A DNA stretch of 53,907 bases from an uncultured Geobacteraceae bacterium (GTDB lineage: Bacteria > Desulfobacterota > Desulfuromonadia > Geobacterales > Pseudopelobacteraceae), in contig CAJAFV010000035.1 of assembly GCA_903939115.1 (NCBI GenBank), forward strand, positions 1 through 53,907, written 5' to 3'. Made by a program: the position numbers and the translations under genes. Of the stretch, positions 1 to 10,501 are shown piece by piece; the stretch's first letter is position 1; every line of letters begins with the position of its first letter. Below the pieces are notes generated by a model. It had not been told where the DNA came from and ran no database searches. It saw only the letters and a list, made by a program, of their open reading frames with translations.

Positions 1-172
1 AACCGGGATTGCAGAACTTCCTGCCGGCATCGAAATGGTTATGCCTGGTGACAACGTTGCCATGACAATTAACCTGATCACCCCGATTGCTATGGATGAC
101 GGTCTGCGCTTTGCCATCCGTGAAGGTGGCCGTACTGTCGGCGCAGGCGTTGTTGCTTCAATTATTGAATAA
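1..172 (+). CDS. tuf: Elongation factor Tu, C-terminal fragment
   Basis: The window opens inside this gene. The frame from base 2 gives 56 residues and a TAA at 170-172. The visible part is the end of domain 3 and carries the family's near-invariant motifs [19 protein letters not shown] and a final VV-x-I-x-E. EF-Tu delivers aminoacyl-tRNA to the ribosome as a GTPase. rpsJ follows after 25 bases, the usual position of a tuf copy directly ahead of the S10 operon, so the two are probably co-transcribed. The start and the GTPase domain lie outside the window. Confidence 0.96.
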   Translation, partial: TGIAELPAGIEMVMPGDNVAMTINLITPIAMDDGLRFAIREGGRTVGAGVVASIIE

Positions 173-197
173 TTAAAGTTACGTTACGAGGTTATCA

Positions 198-506
198 ATG
201 CAGAGCCAGAAGATAAGAATTCGCCTTAAGGCATATGACCACAAATTACTTGATGTTTCGGTTGGCGAAATTGTCGACACAGCAAAAAGAACTGGTGCAC
301 GTGTTGCTGGTCCGATTCCATTGCCGACAGTCATTAATAAGTATTGTGTTCTCCGCGGACCTCATGTTGATAAGAAATCTCGTGATCAGTTTGAAATCAG
401 AACACATAAGCGTTTAATTGACATACTAGACCCTACACAGCAAACAGTTGATGCCCTCATGAAGCTGGATTTATCTGCCGGCGTTGATGTAGAAATTAAA
501 CTGTAA
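198..506 (+). CDS. rpsJ: 30S ribosomal protein S10
   Basis: Full-length S10 of 102 residues, the normal size. It begins [15 protein letters not shown] and ends with the VDVEIKL type of tail. The loop GPIPLPT and the HKRLIDI-x-DPT segment are family signatures. S10 belongs to the head of the 30S subunit and, with NusB, takes part in transcription antitermination. It is the first gene of the S10 cluster. The ATG is preceded by an AGG-containing ribosome binding site, and a second overlapping frame in this stretch is only a shadow. Confidence 0.98.
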   Translation: MQSQKIRIRLKAYDHKLLDVSVGEIVDTAKRTGARVAGPIPLPTVINKYCVLRGPHVDKKSRDQFEIRTHKRLIDILDPTQQTVDALMKLDLSAGVDVEIKL

Positions 507-534
507 CTGCTACTACGACTTAATAGGACTGAAT

Positions 535-1164
535 ATGATGAAAGGTATCATCGGAAAAAAACTGGGCATGACCCAGATATTTCTTGAAGACGGAACAAGA
601 GTATCGGTTACAGTAATTCAAGCCGGTCCTTGCTATGTTGTTCAGAAAAAAACTGCTGATTGTGATGGCTACTCGGCTGTTCAGGTAGGTTTTGAGTCGG
701 TTGCTGCTGCAAATGTTAACAAACCTTATCTTGGTCATTGTATTAAATCAGGCCACGGTGTTTTCAGGCATCTGCGTGAATTCAGAAACGACCAGGTCGA
801 TTCAATGAATGTTGGTGATGAAATCAATGTCAGCGAGTTTTCGGTTGGTGATGTAATTGACGTAACTGGTACAAGCATCGGTAAGGGTTTTCAGGGCGTC
901 ATGAAGCGCTACAACTTCAAGGGCGGCCGTGCCTCCCACGGTTCACGCTTTCATAGGGCACCTGGATCTATCGGAGCGTCAGCAACACCATCGCATGTCT
1001 TTAAAAACAAGAAGATGCCTGGTCAGATGGGTAACGCTCAAGTTACAGTACAAAAGTTGAAAGTTGTACGTGTAGATGCAGCTGATAACCTCCTGCTGAT
1101 TAAGGGTGCCGTACCAGGTCACAAGAATTCGATTATAATGATCAAAAAGAGTGTTAAAGCTTAG
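535..1164 (+). CDS. rplC: 50S ribosomal protein L3
   Basis: L3 of 209 residues, an early-assembly protein near the peptidyl transferase centre. The N terminus [13 protein letters not shown], the central [10 protein letters not shown] and the [10 protein letters not shown] loop (around residues 140-150, the site of glutamine methylation in other bacteria) are diagnostic. Two ATG codons are adjacent (535 and 538). The AGGA at 525-528 suits either, so the start is uncertain by one codon. It lies 28 bases after rpsJ and 17 before rplD. Confidence 0.97.
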   Translation: MMKGIIGKKLGMTQIFLEDGTRVSVTVIQAGPCYVVQKKTADCDGYSAVQVGFESVAAANVNKPYLGHCIKSGHGVFRHLREFRNDQVDSMNVGDEINVSEFSVGDVIDVTGTSIGKGFQGVMKRYNFKGGRASHGSRFHRAPGSIGASATPSHVFKNKKMPGQMGNAQVTVQKLKVVRVDAADNLLLIKGAVPGHKNSIIMIKKSVKA

Positions 1165-1181
1165 TACTTCGGGAGTTTGTT

Positions 1182-1805
1182 ATGCCTTCAATTGCAGTTT
1201 ACAATATGAACAAACAACAGGTCGGTGAAGTTCTGCTTTCCGATGATGTGTTTGATGTTGAAGTAAGAGAGAGCCTAATTCATCAGGCACTCCGTATTCA
1301 ACTCGCAAACCGTAGAGCAGGAACTGTTGCAGTCAAAAACCGTTCAGCAGTCCGCGGTGGTGGTAAGAAACCATTTAAGCAAAAAGGGACTGGTAATGCC
1401 CGCCAGGGTTGTAGTCGTGCTCCTCAGTATCCGGGCGGTGGCGTTGCATTTGGCCCACAACCTAAAATATATAACCTTAGTATGAATAAAAAGGCGCGCT
1501 GTGCAGCCCTCTGTTCAGTACTTACATATAAACTGCAGAACAATAAGATTACTGTTCTTGACAAAATTGAGTTTGATAAAGCATCAACCAAAGATTTTGT
1601 CGGCTTTCTCGGAACCTTCGACCTCAGTAAGTCTTTAATTGTTACTGACGAATTTAATAACAATCTGTTTCTGTCAGCCCGTAACGTTCCACACATTAAA
1701 ATGTTGAAGCATGATGCGTTAAATGTTCATGACATGCTGAAATATAAGCACATTATTTTTACTCAGGACTCCGTGCTATCAACTGAAGGAGTATTGCAAA
1801 AATGA
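1182..1805 (+). CDS. rplD: 50S ribosomal protein L4
   Basis: L4 of 207 residues. The conserved internal loop that reaches the exit tunnel is visible as [19 protein letters not shown] at about residues 62-80, followed by the PGGGVAFGP motif. In E. coli L4 also represses its own S10 operon; no corresponding leader can be judged here because tuf precedes the operon. The stop overlaps the next start by four bases (ATGA), so rplD and rplW are probably translationally coupled. Confidence 0.97.
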   Translation: MPSIAVYNMNKQQVGEVLLSDDVFDVEVRESLIHQALRIQLANRRAGTVAVKNRSAVRGGGKKPFKQKGTGNARQGCSRAPQYPGGGVAFGPQPKIYNLSMNKKARCAALCSVLTYKLQNNKITVLDKIEFDKASTKDFVGFLGTFDLSKSLIVTDEFNNNLFLSARNVPHIKMLKHDALNVHDMLKYKHIIFTQDSVLSTEGVLQK

Positions 1806-2086
1806 ATATTTACTCCGTAATCAAGAAGCCACATGTTACCGAAAAAACATCTTTGGGCTCCGATACCAACAACACCGTTGCTATTGTAGTTGATAAATCT
1901 GCAAATAAAATAGAGATTAAACAAGCTATTGAAAATCTCTTTAAAGTCAAGGTCGCTACCGTTCGCACAGTAACCGTGGCCGGTAAGGTTAAACGTTCAG
2001 GTAAAACTTTGGGCAAACGTTCCAACTGGAAAAAAGCGTATGTTACGCTCCAGGAAGGGCAATCAATAGATTTCTTTGAAGTCTAA
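1802..2086 (+). CDS. rplW: 50S ribosomal protein L23
   Basis: L23 of 94 residues, sited at the tunnel exit where trigger factor and SRP dock. The opening [17 protein letters not shown] and the middle segment [18 protein letters not shown] are typical. The start ATG overlaps the rplD stop by four bases. Length and termini are normal for the family. Confidence 0.97.
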   Translation: MNIYSVIKKPHVTEKTSLGSDTNNTVAIVVDKSANKIEIKQAIENLFKVKVATVRTVTVAGKVKRSGKTLGKRSNWKKAYVTLQEGQSIDFFEV

Positions 2087-2107
2087 CTAATACGTTTGGG
2101 GTTCACA

Positions 2108-2932
2108 ATGGCAATTAAAAGCTATAATCCAACTTCTGCAGGACGCAGACATCAAACATGCTCTGCTTTTGCTGAAATAACTAAAACTACACCTGAAAAA
2201 TCCTTGCTCGTATCACTTAAAAAAAGTGGCGGCAGGAATGCTAACGGACGTATTACGTCCCGACACCAGGGTGGCGGTCACAAGCAGAAATATCGTATCA
2301 TCGATTTTCGTCGTGATAAGCGTAGTATTCCGGCAACTGTTGCCAGTATTGAGTATGACCCGAATAGAAGCGCGCGAATCGCATTGTTATTTTATGCGGA
2401 TGGCGAAAAACGCTATATTTTAGCTCCACTTGACTTAAAAGTTGGTGATGTCATTATCAGTGGTCCAGAGGCTGACATTAAGCCGGGTAACTGCTTGCCT
2501 TTACGGGCAATACCACTTGGTACGGTCATCCACAATATCGAGCTTAAGATTGGAAAAGGCGCTCAGTTGGCAAGGAGTGCTGGAACATTCGCTCAGCTCA
2601 TGTCTAAAGAAGGCAAATATTCACAAGTTAAGCTCCCGTCTGGTGAAGTACGATTGGTTCTGCAGGATTGTTATGCAACGATCGGACAAGTCGGGAACAC
2701 TGACCACGAAAACATAAACATCGGTAAAGCCGGTCGTTCACGCTGGCTTGGAAGACGCCCGAAAGTTCGTGGTGTTGCTATGAACCCTGTTGACCATCCA
2801 CATGGTGGTGGTGAAGGCCGTACATCCGGTGGACGTCATCCGGTAACACCGTGGGGTATACCAACTAAGGGCTACAAGACACGTACTAATAAGACATCTG
2901 ACCGTTTCATTGTAAAGAAACGTAGTAAATAA
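2108..2932 (+). CDS. rplB: 50S ribosomal protein L2
   Basis: L2 of 274 residues, required for subunit association and peptidyl transfer. The frame is open from a TTG at 2096, but ATG 2108 gives the family's usual [14 protein letters not shown] start and has a GGGG-type ribosome binding site at the right distance, so 2108 is preferred. Diagnostic blocks are [13 protein letters not shown] RHQGGGHK near residue 55 and the C-terminal [18 protein letters not shown], which contains the conserved histidine linked to peptidyl transferase activity. Confidence 0.97.
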   Translation: MAIKSYNPTSAGRRHQTCSAFAEITKTTPEKSLLVSLKKSGGRNANGRITSRHQGGGHKQKYRIIDFRRDKRSIPATVASIEYDPNRSARIALLFYADGEKRYILAPLDLKVGDVIISGPEADIKPGNCLPLRAIPLGTVIHNIELKIGKGAQLARSAGTFAQLMSKEGKYSQVKLPSGEVRLVLQDCYATIGQVGNTDHENINIGKAGRSRWLGRRPKVRGVAMNPVDHPHGGGEGRTSGGRHPVTPWGIPTKGYKTRTNKTSDRFIVKKRSK

Positions 2933-2954
2933 TTCGTAGAGAGGCTGAGATACT

Positions 2955-3233
2955 ATGGCACGTTCTATAAAAAAAGGTCCATTTATTGATGACCACCTGA
3001 ACAAAAAAGTTCTGGCTGAAGGTCCTAACTCCAAAAAGATTATCAAGACCTGGTCGCGTCGCTCAACAATCAGCCCCGATTTTATAGGCTGCAGTTTTGC
3101 GGTACATAATGGCAAAAAATTCATCCCTGTTTTTGTTACTGAAAATATGGTTGGTCACAAAATGGGTGAATTCTCCCCAACTAGAACATTTCACGGTCAC
3201 GCCGCTGATAAAAAGAGCAAAGTCAAGAAGTAG
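2955..3233 (+). CDS. rpsS: 30S ribosomal protein S19
   Basis: S19 of 92 residues, located in the 30S head next to S13 and the A-site tRNA. It starts [15 protein letters not shown] and contains TWSRRSTI and the [14 protein letters not shown] block. Size and termini are normal. It lies between rplB and rplV with short spacers of 22 and 15 bases. Confidence 0.97.
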   Translation: MARSIKKGPFIDDHLNKKVLAEGPNSKKIIKTWSRRSTISPDFIGCSFAVHNGKKFIPVFVTENMVGHKMGEFSPTRTFHGHAADKKSKVKK

Positions 3234-3248
3234 TAAGGGAGCTTATAA

Positions 3249-3584
3249 ATGGAATCCAACGCTAAACTCTCATCTGTACGCCTTTCACCACGCAAGACTC
3301 GCCTAGTAGTCGATCTTGTCCGTGGTAAGGGAATTCAAGATGCACTGAATATCTTACGGTTTATGCCTCAGCCTTCAGCAAAGCTTGTTTCAAAGCTTCT
3401 CAAGTCTGCAGTTGCTAACGCAGAACAAAAGGGCGTTTCTGATGTTGATCGTCTTGTTGTAAAAACAATTTTTGTTGATGGCGGAGCTGCACTAAAACGT
3501 TTTGTTCCTCGTGCAATGGGGCGTGCCAGCAAAATTCGTAAGCCTACTAGTCATATTGCTGTAACCCTTTCAGACTCGAAATAG
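3249..3584 (+). CDS. rplV: 50S ribosomal protein L22
   Basis: L22 of 111 residues, whose long beta hairpin lines the exit tunnel. The N-terminal [20 protein letters not shown] segment and the hairpin region [18 protein letters not shown] near residues 86-103 are clear. The length is typical. It is followed after 22 bases by rpsC. Confidence 0.97.
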   Translation: MESNAKLSSVRLSPRKTRLVVDLVRGKGIQDALNILRFMPQPSAKLVSKLLKSAVANAEQKGVSDVDRLVVKTIFVDGGAALKRFVPRAMGRASKIRKPTSHIAVTLSDSK

Positions 3585-3606
3585 TTTTATTACGTGGAGG
3601 TGTAGT

Positions 3607-4239
3607 TTGGGACAAAAAATTAATCCGATCGGCTTCAGACTCGGAGTTACAAAAACCTGGGATTCAAAATGGTATGCTGAAGCTGATTATGCAAAACTTC
3701 TGCACGAAGACCTTGCTATTCGTAAATATTTAAAGAAACGCTTGTACAGCTCTGGTGTCTCTAAGATTGAGATTGAACGTGCCGCGAATAAGTGTAAAAT
3801 AAATATTTTTACTGCAAGACCCGGTCTTATCATTGGTAAAAAGGGCTCTGAAGTTGAAACAATAAAAAAAGAGCTCGCTCTGATTTCTGAAAAAGAGATC
3901 TTTATTACTATAAATGAAATACGTAAACCTGAATTAGACGCTCAGTTAGTAGCTGAAAATGTCGCCTTACAGTTGGAGCGACGTATAGCCTTCAGAAGAG
4001 CAATGAAAAAGAGTGTAACATCGACTCTTAAGTTCGGAGCAAAGGGTATCCGTATTACCTGTTCCGGTCGTTTAGGTGGCGCTGAAATGTCCCGTACTGA
4101 ATGGTATCGTGAAGGTAGAGTACCGCTGCACACTTTACGCGCTGATATCGATTACGGTTTTGCTGAGGCAAAGACAACATACGGCCTCATTGGTATAAAA
4201 GTACTAATTTTTAAGGGCGAAATTCTGCCTGGTAAGTAA
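3607..4239 (+). CDS. rpsC: 30S ribosomal protein S3
   Basis: S3 of 210 residues, part of the mRNA entry site. It starts with TTG rather than ATG. The GGAGG at about 3596-3600 fixes that start, and the product begins [13 protein letters not shown], as expected. A KH-type RNA-binding motif, [12 protein letters not shown], lies at about residues 75-86. The C-terminal half contains the [31 protein letters not shown] region, which is highly conserved in the family. Confidence 0.97.
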   Translation: MGQKINPIGFRLGVTKTWDSKWYAEADYAKLLHEDLAIRKYLKKRLYSSGVSKIEIERAANKCKINIFTARPGLIIGKKGSEVETIKKELALISEKEIFITINEIRKPELDAQLVAENVALQLERRIAFRRAMKKSVTSTLKFGAKGIRITCSGRLGGAEMSRTEWYREGRVPLHTLRADIDYGFAEAKTTYGLIGIKVLIFKGEILPGK

Positions 4240-4271
4240 TTTTCAATTATGCACAATAGGAGCACGTATCA

Positions 4272-4694
4272 ATGTTAATGCCGAAACGGGTAAAACATAG
4301 AAAACAGATGAAAGGCCGCATGTCGGGTAAGCCCTGCAGAGGCATAGAAATCTCTTTTGGTGAATATGGCCTACAGGCCACAGAGTGTGGTTGGCTGGAT
4401 TCACGCCAGATTGAAGCAGCCCGTATTGCTATGACCCGCTATATTAAGAGGGGTGGTAAGATATGGATTCGTATTTTCCCCGATAAACCGCTTACTGCCA
4501 AACCGGCTGAGACCAGGATGGGTAAAGGAAAAGGTTCTCCGGATTCTTGGGTTAGTGTTATAAAGCCTGGTGCTGTACTGTATGAAATGGAAGGCGTAAC
4601 AGAAGAAGTCGCACGTGAGGCTTTCCGTCTGGCTGCCCATAAACTGCCCATTTCAACCAAGTTTATTTCCAGGGGGGATGTTCATGAAGCCTAG
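4272..4694 (+). CDS. rplP: 50S ribosomal protein L16
   Basis: L16 of 140 residues, which shapes the A-site tRNA pocket of the large subunit. It starts [17 protein letters not shown] and contains [22 protein letters not shown], with the conserved arginine region that is hydroxylated in some bacteria. AGGAG at 4258-4262 supports ATG 4272. The last 11 bases overlap the start of rpmC, whose ribosome binding site lies inside this gene. Confidence 0.97.
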   Translation: MLMPKRVKHRKQMKGRMSGKPCRGIEISFGEYGLQATECGWLDSRQIEAARIAMTRYIKRGGKIWIRIFPDKPLTAKPAETRMGKGKGSPDSWVSVIKPGAVLYEMEGVTEEVAREAFRLAAHKLPISTKFISRGDVHEA

Positions 4695-4887
4695 TGATCT
4701 TAGAAAAATATCAGCTGAAGAACTGGCTAAAAAACATACTGAGTCTACTCAGGAACTTTTTAATCTTAAATTCCAGCTTCATACCGGCAGACTTGAGAAT
4801 ACTTCCAAGCTGAAGAGCCTTCGTAAGAATATAGCTAGAATTAATACAATTCTCACCGAAAGTAAGGCAGGGGGAGTTACAAAATGA
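4684..4887 (+). CDS. rpmC: 50S ribosomal protein L29
   Basis: L29 of 67 residues. The product from ATG 4684 begins [14 protein letters not shown] and is almost all helix, ending with a lysine-rich tail. An AGGGGGG run at 4671-4677 is correctly spaced for 4684; an ATG six bases upstream would sit on top of it. The gene overlaps rplP by 11 bases and rpsQ by four, so three reading frames are tightly linked here. Confidence 0.95.
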   Translation: MKPSDLRKISAEELAKKHTESTQELFNLKFQLHTGRLENTSKLKSLRKNIARINTILTESKAGGVTK

Positions 4888-5141
4888 TTGAACGCGGTCA
4901 CAGAAAAACTCAAGTAGGTGTTGTTGTGAGCGACAAGATGGAAAAGACAGTAGTTGTTAAAGTCGATCGTCTTGTCAAGCACAGTGTCTACAGTAAGTAT
5001 ATTAAACGCAGCGTTAAGTATAAGTGTCACGACGAACATAACAGCTCAAAAATTGGCGACCGCGTTCAAATAATCGAATGCCGTCCTATGAGTAAAGATA
5101 AACGCTGGAGCATTAAGCAGATAATTGAAAGCATCTCTTAG
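4884..5141 (+). CDS. rpsQ: 30S ribosomal protein S17
   Basis: S17 of 85 residues, a primary 16S rRNA binding protein with an OB fold. Diagnostic segments are [14 protein letters not shown] near the N terminus, [13 protein letters not shown], and the [18 protein letters not shown] block. Its ATG overlaps the rpmC stop as ATGA. Confidence 0.97.
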   Translation: MIERGHRKTQVGVVVSDKMEKTVVVKVDRLVKHSVYSKYIKRSVKYKCHDEHNSSKIGDRVQIIECRPMSKDKRWSIKQIIESIS

Positions 5142-5159
5142 TATAGGGAGTAACATCCA

Positions 5160-5528
5160 ATGATTCAAATGCAGACAGTACTAGATGTAGCCGACAACTC
5201 CGGTGCAAAAAAATTATTTTGCATTAAAGTGCTGGGTGGCTCTAAAAGAAAATATGCAAGTGTTGGTGATATTATTGTTGCTTCAGTTCGTGAAGCAATG
5301 CCGAATTCTAAGGTTAAAAAGGGTGATGTTGTGAAGGCGGTAGTCGTCAGAACAGCTAAATCTTTAGGCCGCCCAGACGGGTCGTACATCCGTTTTGATG
5401 ATAATTCAGGTGTTGTCATCAACAATGCCAAGGAGCCGGTTGGTACTCGTATCTTCGGTCCGGTTGCCAGAGAGCTGCGAGCTAAAAAGTTTATGAAAAT
5501 AATTTCTCTTGCACCGGAAGTACTATAA
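5160..5528 (+). CDS. rplN: 50S ribosomal protein L14
   Basis: L14 of 122 residues, at the subunit interface. It starts [18 protein letters not shown] and contains [14 protein letters not shown] and the [13 protein letters not shown] motif, ending with a helix rich in alanine and leucine. Length is exactly typical. Confidence 0.98.
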   Translation: MIQMQTVLDVADNSGAKKLFCIKVLGGSKRKYASVGDIIVASVREAMPNSKVKKGDVVKAVVVRTAKSLGRPDGSYIRFDDNSGVVINNAKEPVGTRIFGPVARELRAKKFMKIISLAPEVL

Positions 5529-5546
5529 AAATATCGGAGAATGATG

Positions 5547-5867
5547 ATGCAAGCCACGAAACCCCATGTTAACAAGGGTGATACCGTTATGGTTATCGCC
5601 GGTAAGGAAAAAAGCAAAACTGGTAAAGTTCTGCAATTACTGCCTAAAAAAAATGGTGTAATTGTTGAAGGTCTTAATCTGGTTAAGCGCCATGTGAAAG
5701 CTAAAGGCAACGAAGCTGGTGAAATTAAGGAGAAAGAAGCTCGTATTCATATCTCCAATGTTATGCCATATTGCTCAAAGTGTTCAAAACCTGTCAGAAC
5801 CAGTAAGAAGATTTTGGAAAATGGCGAAAAACAACGTGTTTGTGTTAAGTGTGGCACATCACTTTAG
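5547..5867 (+). CDS. rplX: 50S ribosomal protein L24, zinc-ribbon type
   Basis: L24 of 106 residues. Three ATG codons stand in a row (5541, 5544, 5547). GGAG at 5536-5539 is correctly placed only for the third, which gives [22 protein letters not shown]. The KOW motif is at residues 10-30. The C terminus has two CxxC pairs (YCSKC and VCVKC) that should hold a zinc ion, a feature of part of the family only. L24 nucleates 50S assembly. Confidence 0.95.
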   Translation: MQATKPHVNKGDTVMVIAGKEKSKTGKVLQLLPKKNGVIVEGLNLVKRHVKAKGNEAGEIKEKEARIHISNVMPYCSKCSKPVRTSKKILENGEKQRVCVKCGTSL

Positions 5868-5891
5868 AATTACTTTGGAGGGATTTAACTA

Positions 5892-6431
5892 ATGTCTCGT
5901 TTAAAAGATATATATTCAACTGAAATAGTACCGAAGCTCCGTAATGACTACAATTATAAATCTTGTATGCAAGTTCCACATATCAAGAAAATAGTTGTAA
6001 ATATGGGGTTAGGTGAAGCGATTCAGAATGTTAAAATTCTTGATTCTGCAACAACTGAACTTGGCTTGATTACGGGACAGAAATCCGTAATTACCAAAGC
6101 CAAAAAATCAATAGCTACTTTTAAGCTTCGTGAAGGCATGCCAATCGGTTGCATGGTTACACTTCGTCGCGATCGTATGTATGAATTCCTTGATCGTTTG
6201 ATCAACGTATCTCTTGCCAGGGTTCGCGATTTTAAAGGTGTATCTGGTAAGGCTTTTGACGGCAAAGGAAATTATACGCTCGGAATTAAAGATCAGCTTA
6301 TTTTCCCTGAAATTAACTATGACAATGTAGATAAAATAAAGGGAATGAATATAACAATTGTAACAAGTGCTAAGACAGACGAAGAAGGCAAAGCACTTCT
6401 AAAGTACCTGGGCATGCCGTTCAGGAACTAA
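5892..6431 (+). CDS. rplE: 50S ribosomal protein L5
   Basis: L5 of 179 residues, which binds 5S rRNA and contacts the P-site tRNA. The [11 protein letters not shown] block near residue 35, the [15 protein letters not shown] segment and the C-terminal [18 protein letters not shown] region are diagnostic. The gene has the normal length, with a GGAGGG site upstream. Confidence 0.98.
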   Translation: MSRLKDIYSTEIVPKLRNDYNYKSCMQVPHIKKIVVNMGLGEAIQNVKILDSATTELGLITGQKSVITKAKKSIATFKLREGMPIGCMVTLRRDRMYEFLDRLINVSLARVRDFKGVSGKAFDGKGNYTLGIKDQLIFPEINYDNVDKIKGMNITIVTSAKTDEEGKALLKYLGMPFRN

Positions 6432-6448
6432 GTTATCTGGAGGATTCT

Positions 6449-6634
6449 GTGGCAAAAGTATCAATGATTATTAAGTCTCAACGTGCACCTAAATTCAAGG
6501 TTCGTCAGCACAATCGATGCCCGATTTGTGGGCGCCCTAAAGCGTTTTATCGTAAGTTTGAGATGTGCAGAATATGTCTGCGCAAGTATGCCTCGTCTGG
6601 CCAGATACCCGGCGTGATAAAATCGAGCTGGTAA
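6449..6634 (+). CDS. rpsN: 30S ribosomal protein S14, zinc type (type Z)
   Basis: Short S14 of 61 residues starting with GTG behind a clear GGAGG. The C-terminal half has CPICGRP and CRICLRKYA, the four zinc-binding cysteines that separate the short zinc form from the longer cysteine-free form. This form is located in the 30S head. It sits between rplE and rpsH, the standard position. Confidence 0.97.
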   Translation: MAKVSMIIKSQRAPKFKVRQHNRCPICGRPKAFYRKFEMCRICLRKYASSGQIPGVIKSSW

Positions 6635-6674
6635 CTATTAGCCTCATAGATAAAGAGACAGGAGCACATTAACA

Positions 6675-7073
6675 ATGTCAATGACAGATCCAATTGCTGA
6701 CATGCTTACCAGAATTAGAAATGCTAATATGGTAAAGCATCAGAAAGTAGACATTCCATCATCCAATATGAAAGTCAGTATTGCTAATGTTCTAAAGCAA
6801 GAAGGCTTTATTAAAAACTATAAGGTTATTTCTGATAATCTTCAGGGTGTTTTGCGTGTTTATTTGAAGTATATTGATGAGAAAGATAGCGTAATCAATG
6901 AGATAAAACGCGTCAGCAAGCCTGGTGGTCGAGTCTACATCAAATCGGAGAATATCCCTTTGGTTAAAAGCGGAATCGGTATAGCAATACTTTCCACTTC
7001 AAAAGGTATCATTACCGATAATGCTGCTCGTAAGTCTGGCGTAGGCGGCGAGTTGATCTGTACTGTTTGGTAA
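6675..7073 (+). CDS. rpsH: 30S ribosomal protein S8
   Basis: S8 of 132 residues, a core 16S rRNA binding protein and, in E. coli, the repressor of the spc operon. It starts [18 protein letters not shown] and ends with the [24 protein letters not shown] motif. The 40-base spacer ahead of it is slightly longer than its neighbours' but shows no obvious structure. Confidence 0.98.
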   Translation: MSMTDPIADMLTRIRNANMVKHQKVDIPSSNMKVSIANVLKQEGFIKNYKVISDNLQGVLRVYLKYIDEKDSVINEIKRVSKPGGRVYIKSENIPLVKSGIGIAILSTSKGIITDNAARKSGVGGELICTVW

Positions 7074-7098
7074 TATTAGTGACAAGGAGTATTTTTAG

Positions 7099-7638
7099 AT
7101 GTCTAGAATAGGTAAATTGCCAATAGAGATACCAAAGAGTGTAAAAATCTCTTTCACTGATTCTGTACTGTCAGTACAAGGTCCGAATGGATTGTTAACT
7201 CGACAGATTATGTCTGTTGTTTCTCTTAACATCAGTGAAGCTTCGATTGAAGTAACACGGTGTGATGATACCACTGCAGCACGTGCTGCTCATGGCCTTA
7301 CCCGTACTTTGGTTAATAACATGGTAGTCGGTGTTACCAAGGGCTTCCATCGTGATCTTGAAATTAATGGGGTCGGTTACCGTGCGGAAGTTAAAGGAAA
7401 AGAATTAGTTCTTGCTCTTGGTTACTCGCACCCTGTAAACTTCCCAATCCCTGACGGAATAACCGTTGATGTTGAGAAGATGACCAAGTTGTCTGTAAAG
7501 GGTTTTGATAAGGAACTGGTAGGTCAGACTGCTGCCAAGATCCGATCATTCCGTAGACCGGAGCCATACAAGGGCAAAGGTATTAAATATGCTGACGAGA
7601 CTATCCTGAGAAAAGCTGGTAAAACAGGCAAGAAATAG
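7099..7638 (+). CDS. rplF: 50S ribosomal protein L6
   Basis: L6 of 179 residues with two repeated domains. It begins [15 protein letters not shown]. The second domain has the [23 protein letters not shown] segment, and the C terminus has [18 protein letters not shown], which is nearly invariant. It lies at the factor-binding region of the large subunit. Confidence 0.98.
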   Translation: MSRIGKLPIEIPKSVKISFTDSVLSVQGPNGLLTRQIMSVVSLNISEASIEVTRCDDTTAARAAHGLTRTLVNNMVVGVTKGFHRDLEINGVGYRAEVKGKELVLALGYSHPVNFPIPDGITVDVEKMTKLSVKGFDKELVGQTAAKIRSFRRPEPYKGKGIKYADETILRKAGKTGKK

Positions 7639-7657
7639 TCTTTATAAGGAGATTCAC

Positions 7658-8023
7658 GTGGCTAAAACAGCTATTAAGACAATTACTCGGCTTAAACGTC
7701 AAGTAAGAGTAAGAAAAAAAGTACGTGGAACAACAGAGCGTCCACGCCTGAATGTATTTAAGAGCGCGCGTCATATTTACGCTCAAATAATTGATGATAC
7801 TAATGGTACTACTCTCGTAGCGACTTCAACTTTAACTGTTGCTCCAGAAGATATCTCTAGCACTGGCAATGTTGCTGCGGCAATCCTTGTAGGTAAGGAA
7901 GTTGCAAAACTTTCTATTGCTAAAGGTATCTCGACTGTAGTTTTCGACCGTAACGGTTTTCTTTATCACGGCAGGATCAAAGCGCTTGCTGACTCGGCTC
8001 GCGAATCTGGGCTGATTTTTTAA
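7658..8023 (+). CDS. rplR: 50S ribosomal protein L18
   Basis: L18 of 121 residues, a 5S rRNA binding protein. The start is GTG behind AAGGAG. The N terminus is strongly basic, [20 protein letters not shown], and the C terminus contains [26 protein letters not shown], the conserved family end. Confidence 0.97.
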   Translation: MAKTAIKTITRLKRQVRVRKKVRGTTERPRLNVFKSARHIYAQIIDDTNGTTLVATSTLTVAPEDISSTGNVAAAILVGKEVAKLSIAKGISTVVFDRNGFLYHGRIKALADSARESGLIF

Positions 8024-8041
8024 GCGTATAGGAGGTTTTCT

Positions 8042-8530
8042 TTGAGTAGGATAAATCCAGCAGAACTGAATCTTAATGACAGAGTCGTACACATCAGTCG
8101 CGTTGCCAAAGTTGTTAAGGGTGGACGTCGTTTCAGCTTTTCAGCATTGATAGTTGTTGGTGACGGCAACGGTCATGTAGGATATGGGCTCGGCAAAGCC
8201 AACGAAGTTCCTGAAGCTATCAGGAAGGGCGTAGAACAGGCTAAAAAGAATCTTATTAAAGTCCCTGTAAATGCCAATCAGACGATTCCTTTTGAGATCG
8301 AAGGGAAGTTTGGCGCCGGAAGACTTCTTATGAAACCAGCTTCAGCAGGTACTGGCGTTATTGCTGGTGGTGCCGCTCGAGCCATATTTGAAGCGGCCGG
8401 TATTAACAATATTCTCTCAAAATGTTTAGGATCAAATAATCCACATAACGTTATAAAAGCAGCTTTTCAGGGTCTGCAACGTCTTAAGACTCCCGAAGAA
8501 ATAGCTGCTCGTCGTGGAATTTCAGAATAA
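8042..8530 (+). CDS. rpsE: 30S ribosomal protein S5
   Basis: S5 of 162 residues, involved in decoding accuracy. It starts with TTG, supported by AGGAGG just upstream. Diagnostic blocks are [39 protein letters not shown] and the C-terminal [12 protein letters not shown]. The usage of TTG and GTG starts is frequent across this ribosomal array. Confidence 0.97.
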   Translation: MSRINPAELNLNDRVVHISRVAKVVKGGRRFSFSALIVVGDGNGHVGYGLGKANEVPEAIRKGVEQAKKNLIKVPVNANQTIPFEIEGKFGAGRLLMKPASAGTGVIAGGAARAIFEAAGINNILSKCLGSNNPHNVIKAAFQGLQRLKTPEEIAARRGISE

Positions 8531-8552
8531 TTTATCATGTGGGGAAACTATT

Positions 8553-8729
8553 ATGAGTGGCATGCTTAAAATAACACTTACTAAAAGTACTATCTGTGCT
8601 CCTAAAAAGCATACTGCAGTAGTTGCCGGTCTAGGACTATCTAAGCTGAATCAGACAGTGCTGCGTCAGGATACCCCGCAAATCAGGGGAATGATTAATA
8701 AGGTTGGTCATCTATTGACTGTTGAATAG
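8553..8729 (+). CDS. rpmD: 50S ribosomal protein L30
   Basis: L30 of 58 residues from ATG 8553. The frame is open further upstream, but that part overlaps rpsE and has no L30 similarity. The product has [10 protein letters not shown], the [11 protein letters not shown] motif and the [10 protein letters not shown] segment typical of the family. A TGTGGGG stretch serves as the ribosome binding site. Confidence 0.95.
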   Translation: MSGMLKITLTKSTICAPKKHTAVVAGLGLSKLNQTVLRQDTPQIRGMINKVGHLLTVE

Positions 8730-8748
8730 AATAAAGGGGTCGATTTTC

Positions 8749-9192
8749 ATGGAACTTAATAATTTAAGACCTTCGATTGGGTCAACAAAAAACAGAAAAC
8801 GTATCGGTCGTGGTACCGGATCCGGGCACGGCAAGACTGCTACAAAAGGTCATAAAGGACAGAAAGCACGTTCTGGTGGAAGTATAAAAGCCGGATTTGA
8901 AGGCGGACAGATGCCGCTTCAGAGACGCCTGCCGAAGCGCGGTTTTACACCTCTTGACCGTGTAGTGTTTTCTCTCGTTAATGTCAGTCAACTTGATATA
9001 TATGAGTCTGGTGAAGTGATAGATGCCATGTCACTTGTCTCTAAAGGCCTCATTAAATCAACTCGATATGCTGTCAAAATCCTAGGTAATGGTGATATAA
9101 CCAAATCTTTGAAGATAACAGCAAATAAGTTCAGTCAATCTGCTAAAGATAAGATAATTGCTGCTGGTGGTAGCATTGAGGAGCTTTCATAG
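8749..9192 (+). CDS. rplO: 50S ribosomal protein L15
   Basis: L15 of 147 residues from ATG 8749, which gives the expected [21 protein letters not shown] start; the open frame upstream of it overlaps rpmD. The glycine-rich segment [22 protein letters not shown] and the [15 protein letters not shown] block are characteristic. Its stop shares one base with the secY start. Confidence 0.97.
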   Translation: MELNNLRPSIGSTKNRKRIGRGTGSGHGKTATKGHKGQKARSGGSIKAGFEGGQMPLQRRLPKRGFTPLDRVVFSLVNVSQLDIYESGEVIDAMSLVSKGLIKSTRYAVKILGNGDITKSLKITANKFSQSAKDKIIAAGGSIEELS

Positions 9193-10499
9193 TGTTCGAA
9201 GCTCTCCAGAATATATTTAAGATTCCCGAACTAAAAAAGCGTGTATTATTTTCCCTGGGGATGCTTGCAGTATATCGTGTTGGGTGCCATATCCCAACGC
9301 CTGGAATTGACAGAATCGCCCTTTCTCATTTTTTTAAGCAATCTCAAGGTACTTTACTTGGCCTGTTTGACATGTTTTCAGGTGGTGCTTTAGAGCGACT
9401 GACTGTTTTTGCTCTCGGCATAATGCCGTATATCTCTTCCTCCATTATCTTTCAACTTCTTACTGTTGTTGTCCCTGCAATAGAGAAACTTTCAAAAGAA
9501 GGCGAAGTTGGTAGAAAGAAAATAATTCAATATACCCGCTACGGAACTGTACTCTTAAGTATTGTTCAGGGTATGGGTGTAGCCGTAGGCCTCGAAAGCA
9601 TGCGAGGTCCAGCTGGTGAATTAGTTGTACCAACTCCAGGTTGGGGCTTTCGTGTTATGACCGTCATTACCCTAACAGCCGGGACCGCTTTTGTGATGTG
9701 GCTTGGTGAACAGATGTCAGAAAAGGGAATCGGCAACGGAATTTCGTTAATAATCTTTGCCGGAATTGTTGTTAACATTCCTAAAGCACTTTATAACACC
9801 GGTAAGCTTGTTAACGCTGGACAGTTATCACTATTTATTCTTATTTTCGTAATGGCCATAATGTTTGCAGTCATTGCAATTATTGTTTTTGTTGAGCGGG
9901 GCCAACGACGACTCTCCATACATTATGCAAAAAGAGTTGTCGGTCTTAAAACATTCAATGCTCAGACATCACATTTACCCTTAAAAATTAATATGGCAGG
10001 TGTAATACCTCCTATATTTGCATCGTCAATCATTATGTTTCCTGCAACGATTGCAAATTTTATCAACATACCGTGGGTTCAGGAAGCAGCTAAAAGCTTA
10101 TCGCCAGGTAAACTTATTTATAACATCTTTTTCGTTGCTTTTATCGTATTCTTCTGCTACTTCTATACGGCTGTGACTTTTAACCCCATTGATGTTGCTG
10201 ACAACATTAAAAAGCAGGGTGGTTATATCCCTGGCATACGTCCTGGTAAAGAGACTTCGGACTTTATAGATACGGTACTCACTAGGCTTACTTTCGCCGG
10301 TGCTGTCTATATTTCTATAGTTTGTGTCTTACCGTCTATTTTGATCGGAAAATTTAATCTCCCTTTTTATTTTGGGGGTACTGCTCTCCTGATCGCTGTA
10401 GGTGTTGGGATGGATACTGTGTCTCAGATTGAATCACACCTGATTACCAGAAATTATGAAGGTTTTCTTAAAGGTGTACGTATTAAAGGGAGACGTTGA
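9192..10499 (+). CDS. secY: Protein translocase subunit SecY
   Basis: SecY of 435 residues, the membrane pore of the Sec translocon, with ten hydrophobic segments predicted by eye. It starts with GTG overlapping the rplO stop by one base (TAGTG). Recognisable motifs are HIPTPGID at about residue 33, the plug region after it, [12 protein letters not shown], the cytoplasmic loop ending [19 protein letters not shown], and the C-terminal [15 protein letters not shown] tail. Its place in the spc operon is standard. Confidence 0.98.
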   Translation: MFEALQNIFKIPELKKRVLFSLGMLAVYRVGCHIPTPGIDRIALSHFFKQSQGTLLGLFDMFSGGALERLTVFALGIMPYISSSIIFQLLTVVVPAIEKLSKEGEVGRKKIIQYTRYGTVLLSIVQGMGVAVGLESMRGPAGELVVPTPGWGFRVMTVITLTAGTAFVMWLGEQMSEKGIGNGISLIIFAGIVVNIPKALYNTGKLVNAGQLSLFILIFVMAIMFAVIAIIVFVERGQRRLSIHYAKRVVGLKTFNAQTSHLPLKINMAGVIPPIFASSIIMFPATIANFINIPWVQEAAKSLSPGKLIYNIFFVAFIVFFCYFYTAVTFNPIDVADNIKKQGGYIPGIRPGKETSDFIDTVLTRLTFAGAVYISIVCVLPSILIGKFNLPFYFGGTALLIAVGVGMDTVSQIESHLITRNYEGFLKGVRIKGRR

Positions 10500-10501
10500 A
10501 C

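Noticed and set aside
2096..2107. Upstream TTG start of rplB
   Set aside because: It would add four residues absent from the family and lacks a properly spaced binding site; ATG 2108 is better.
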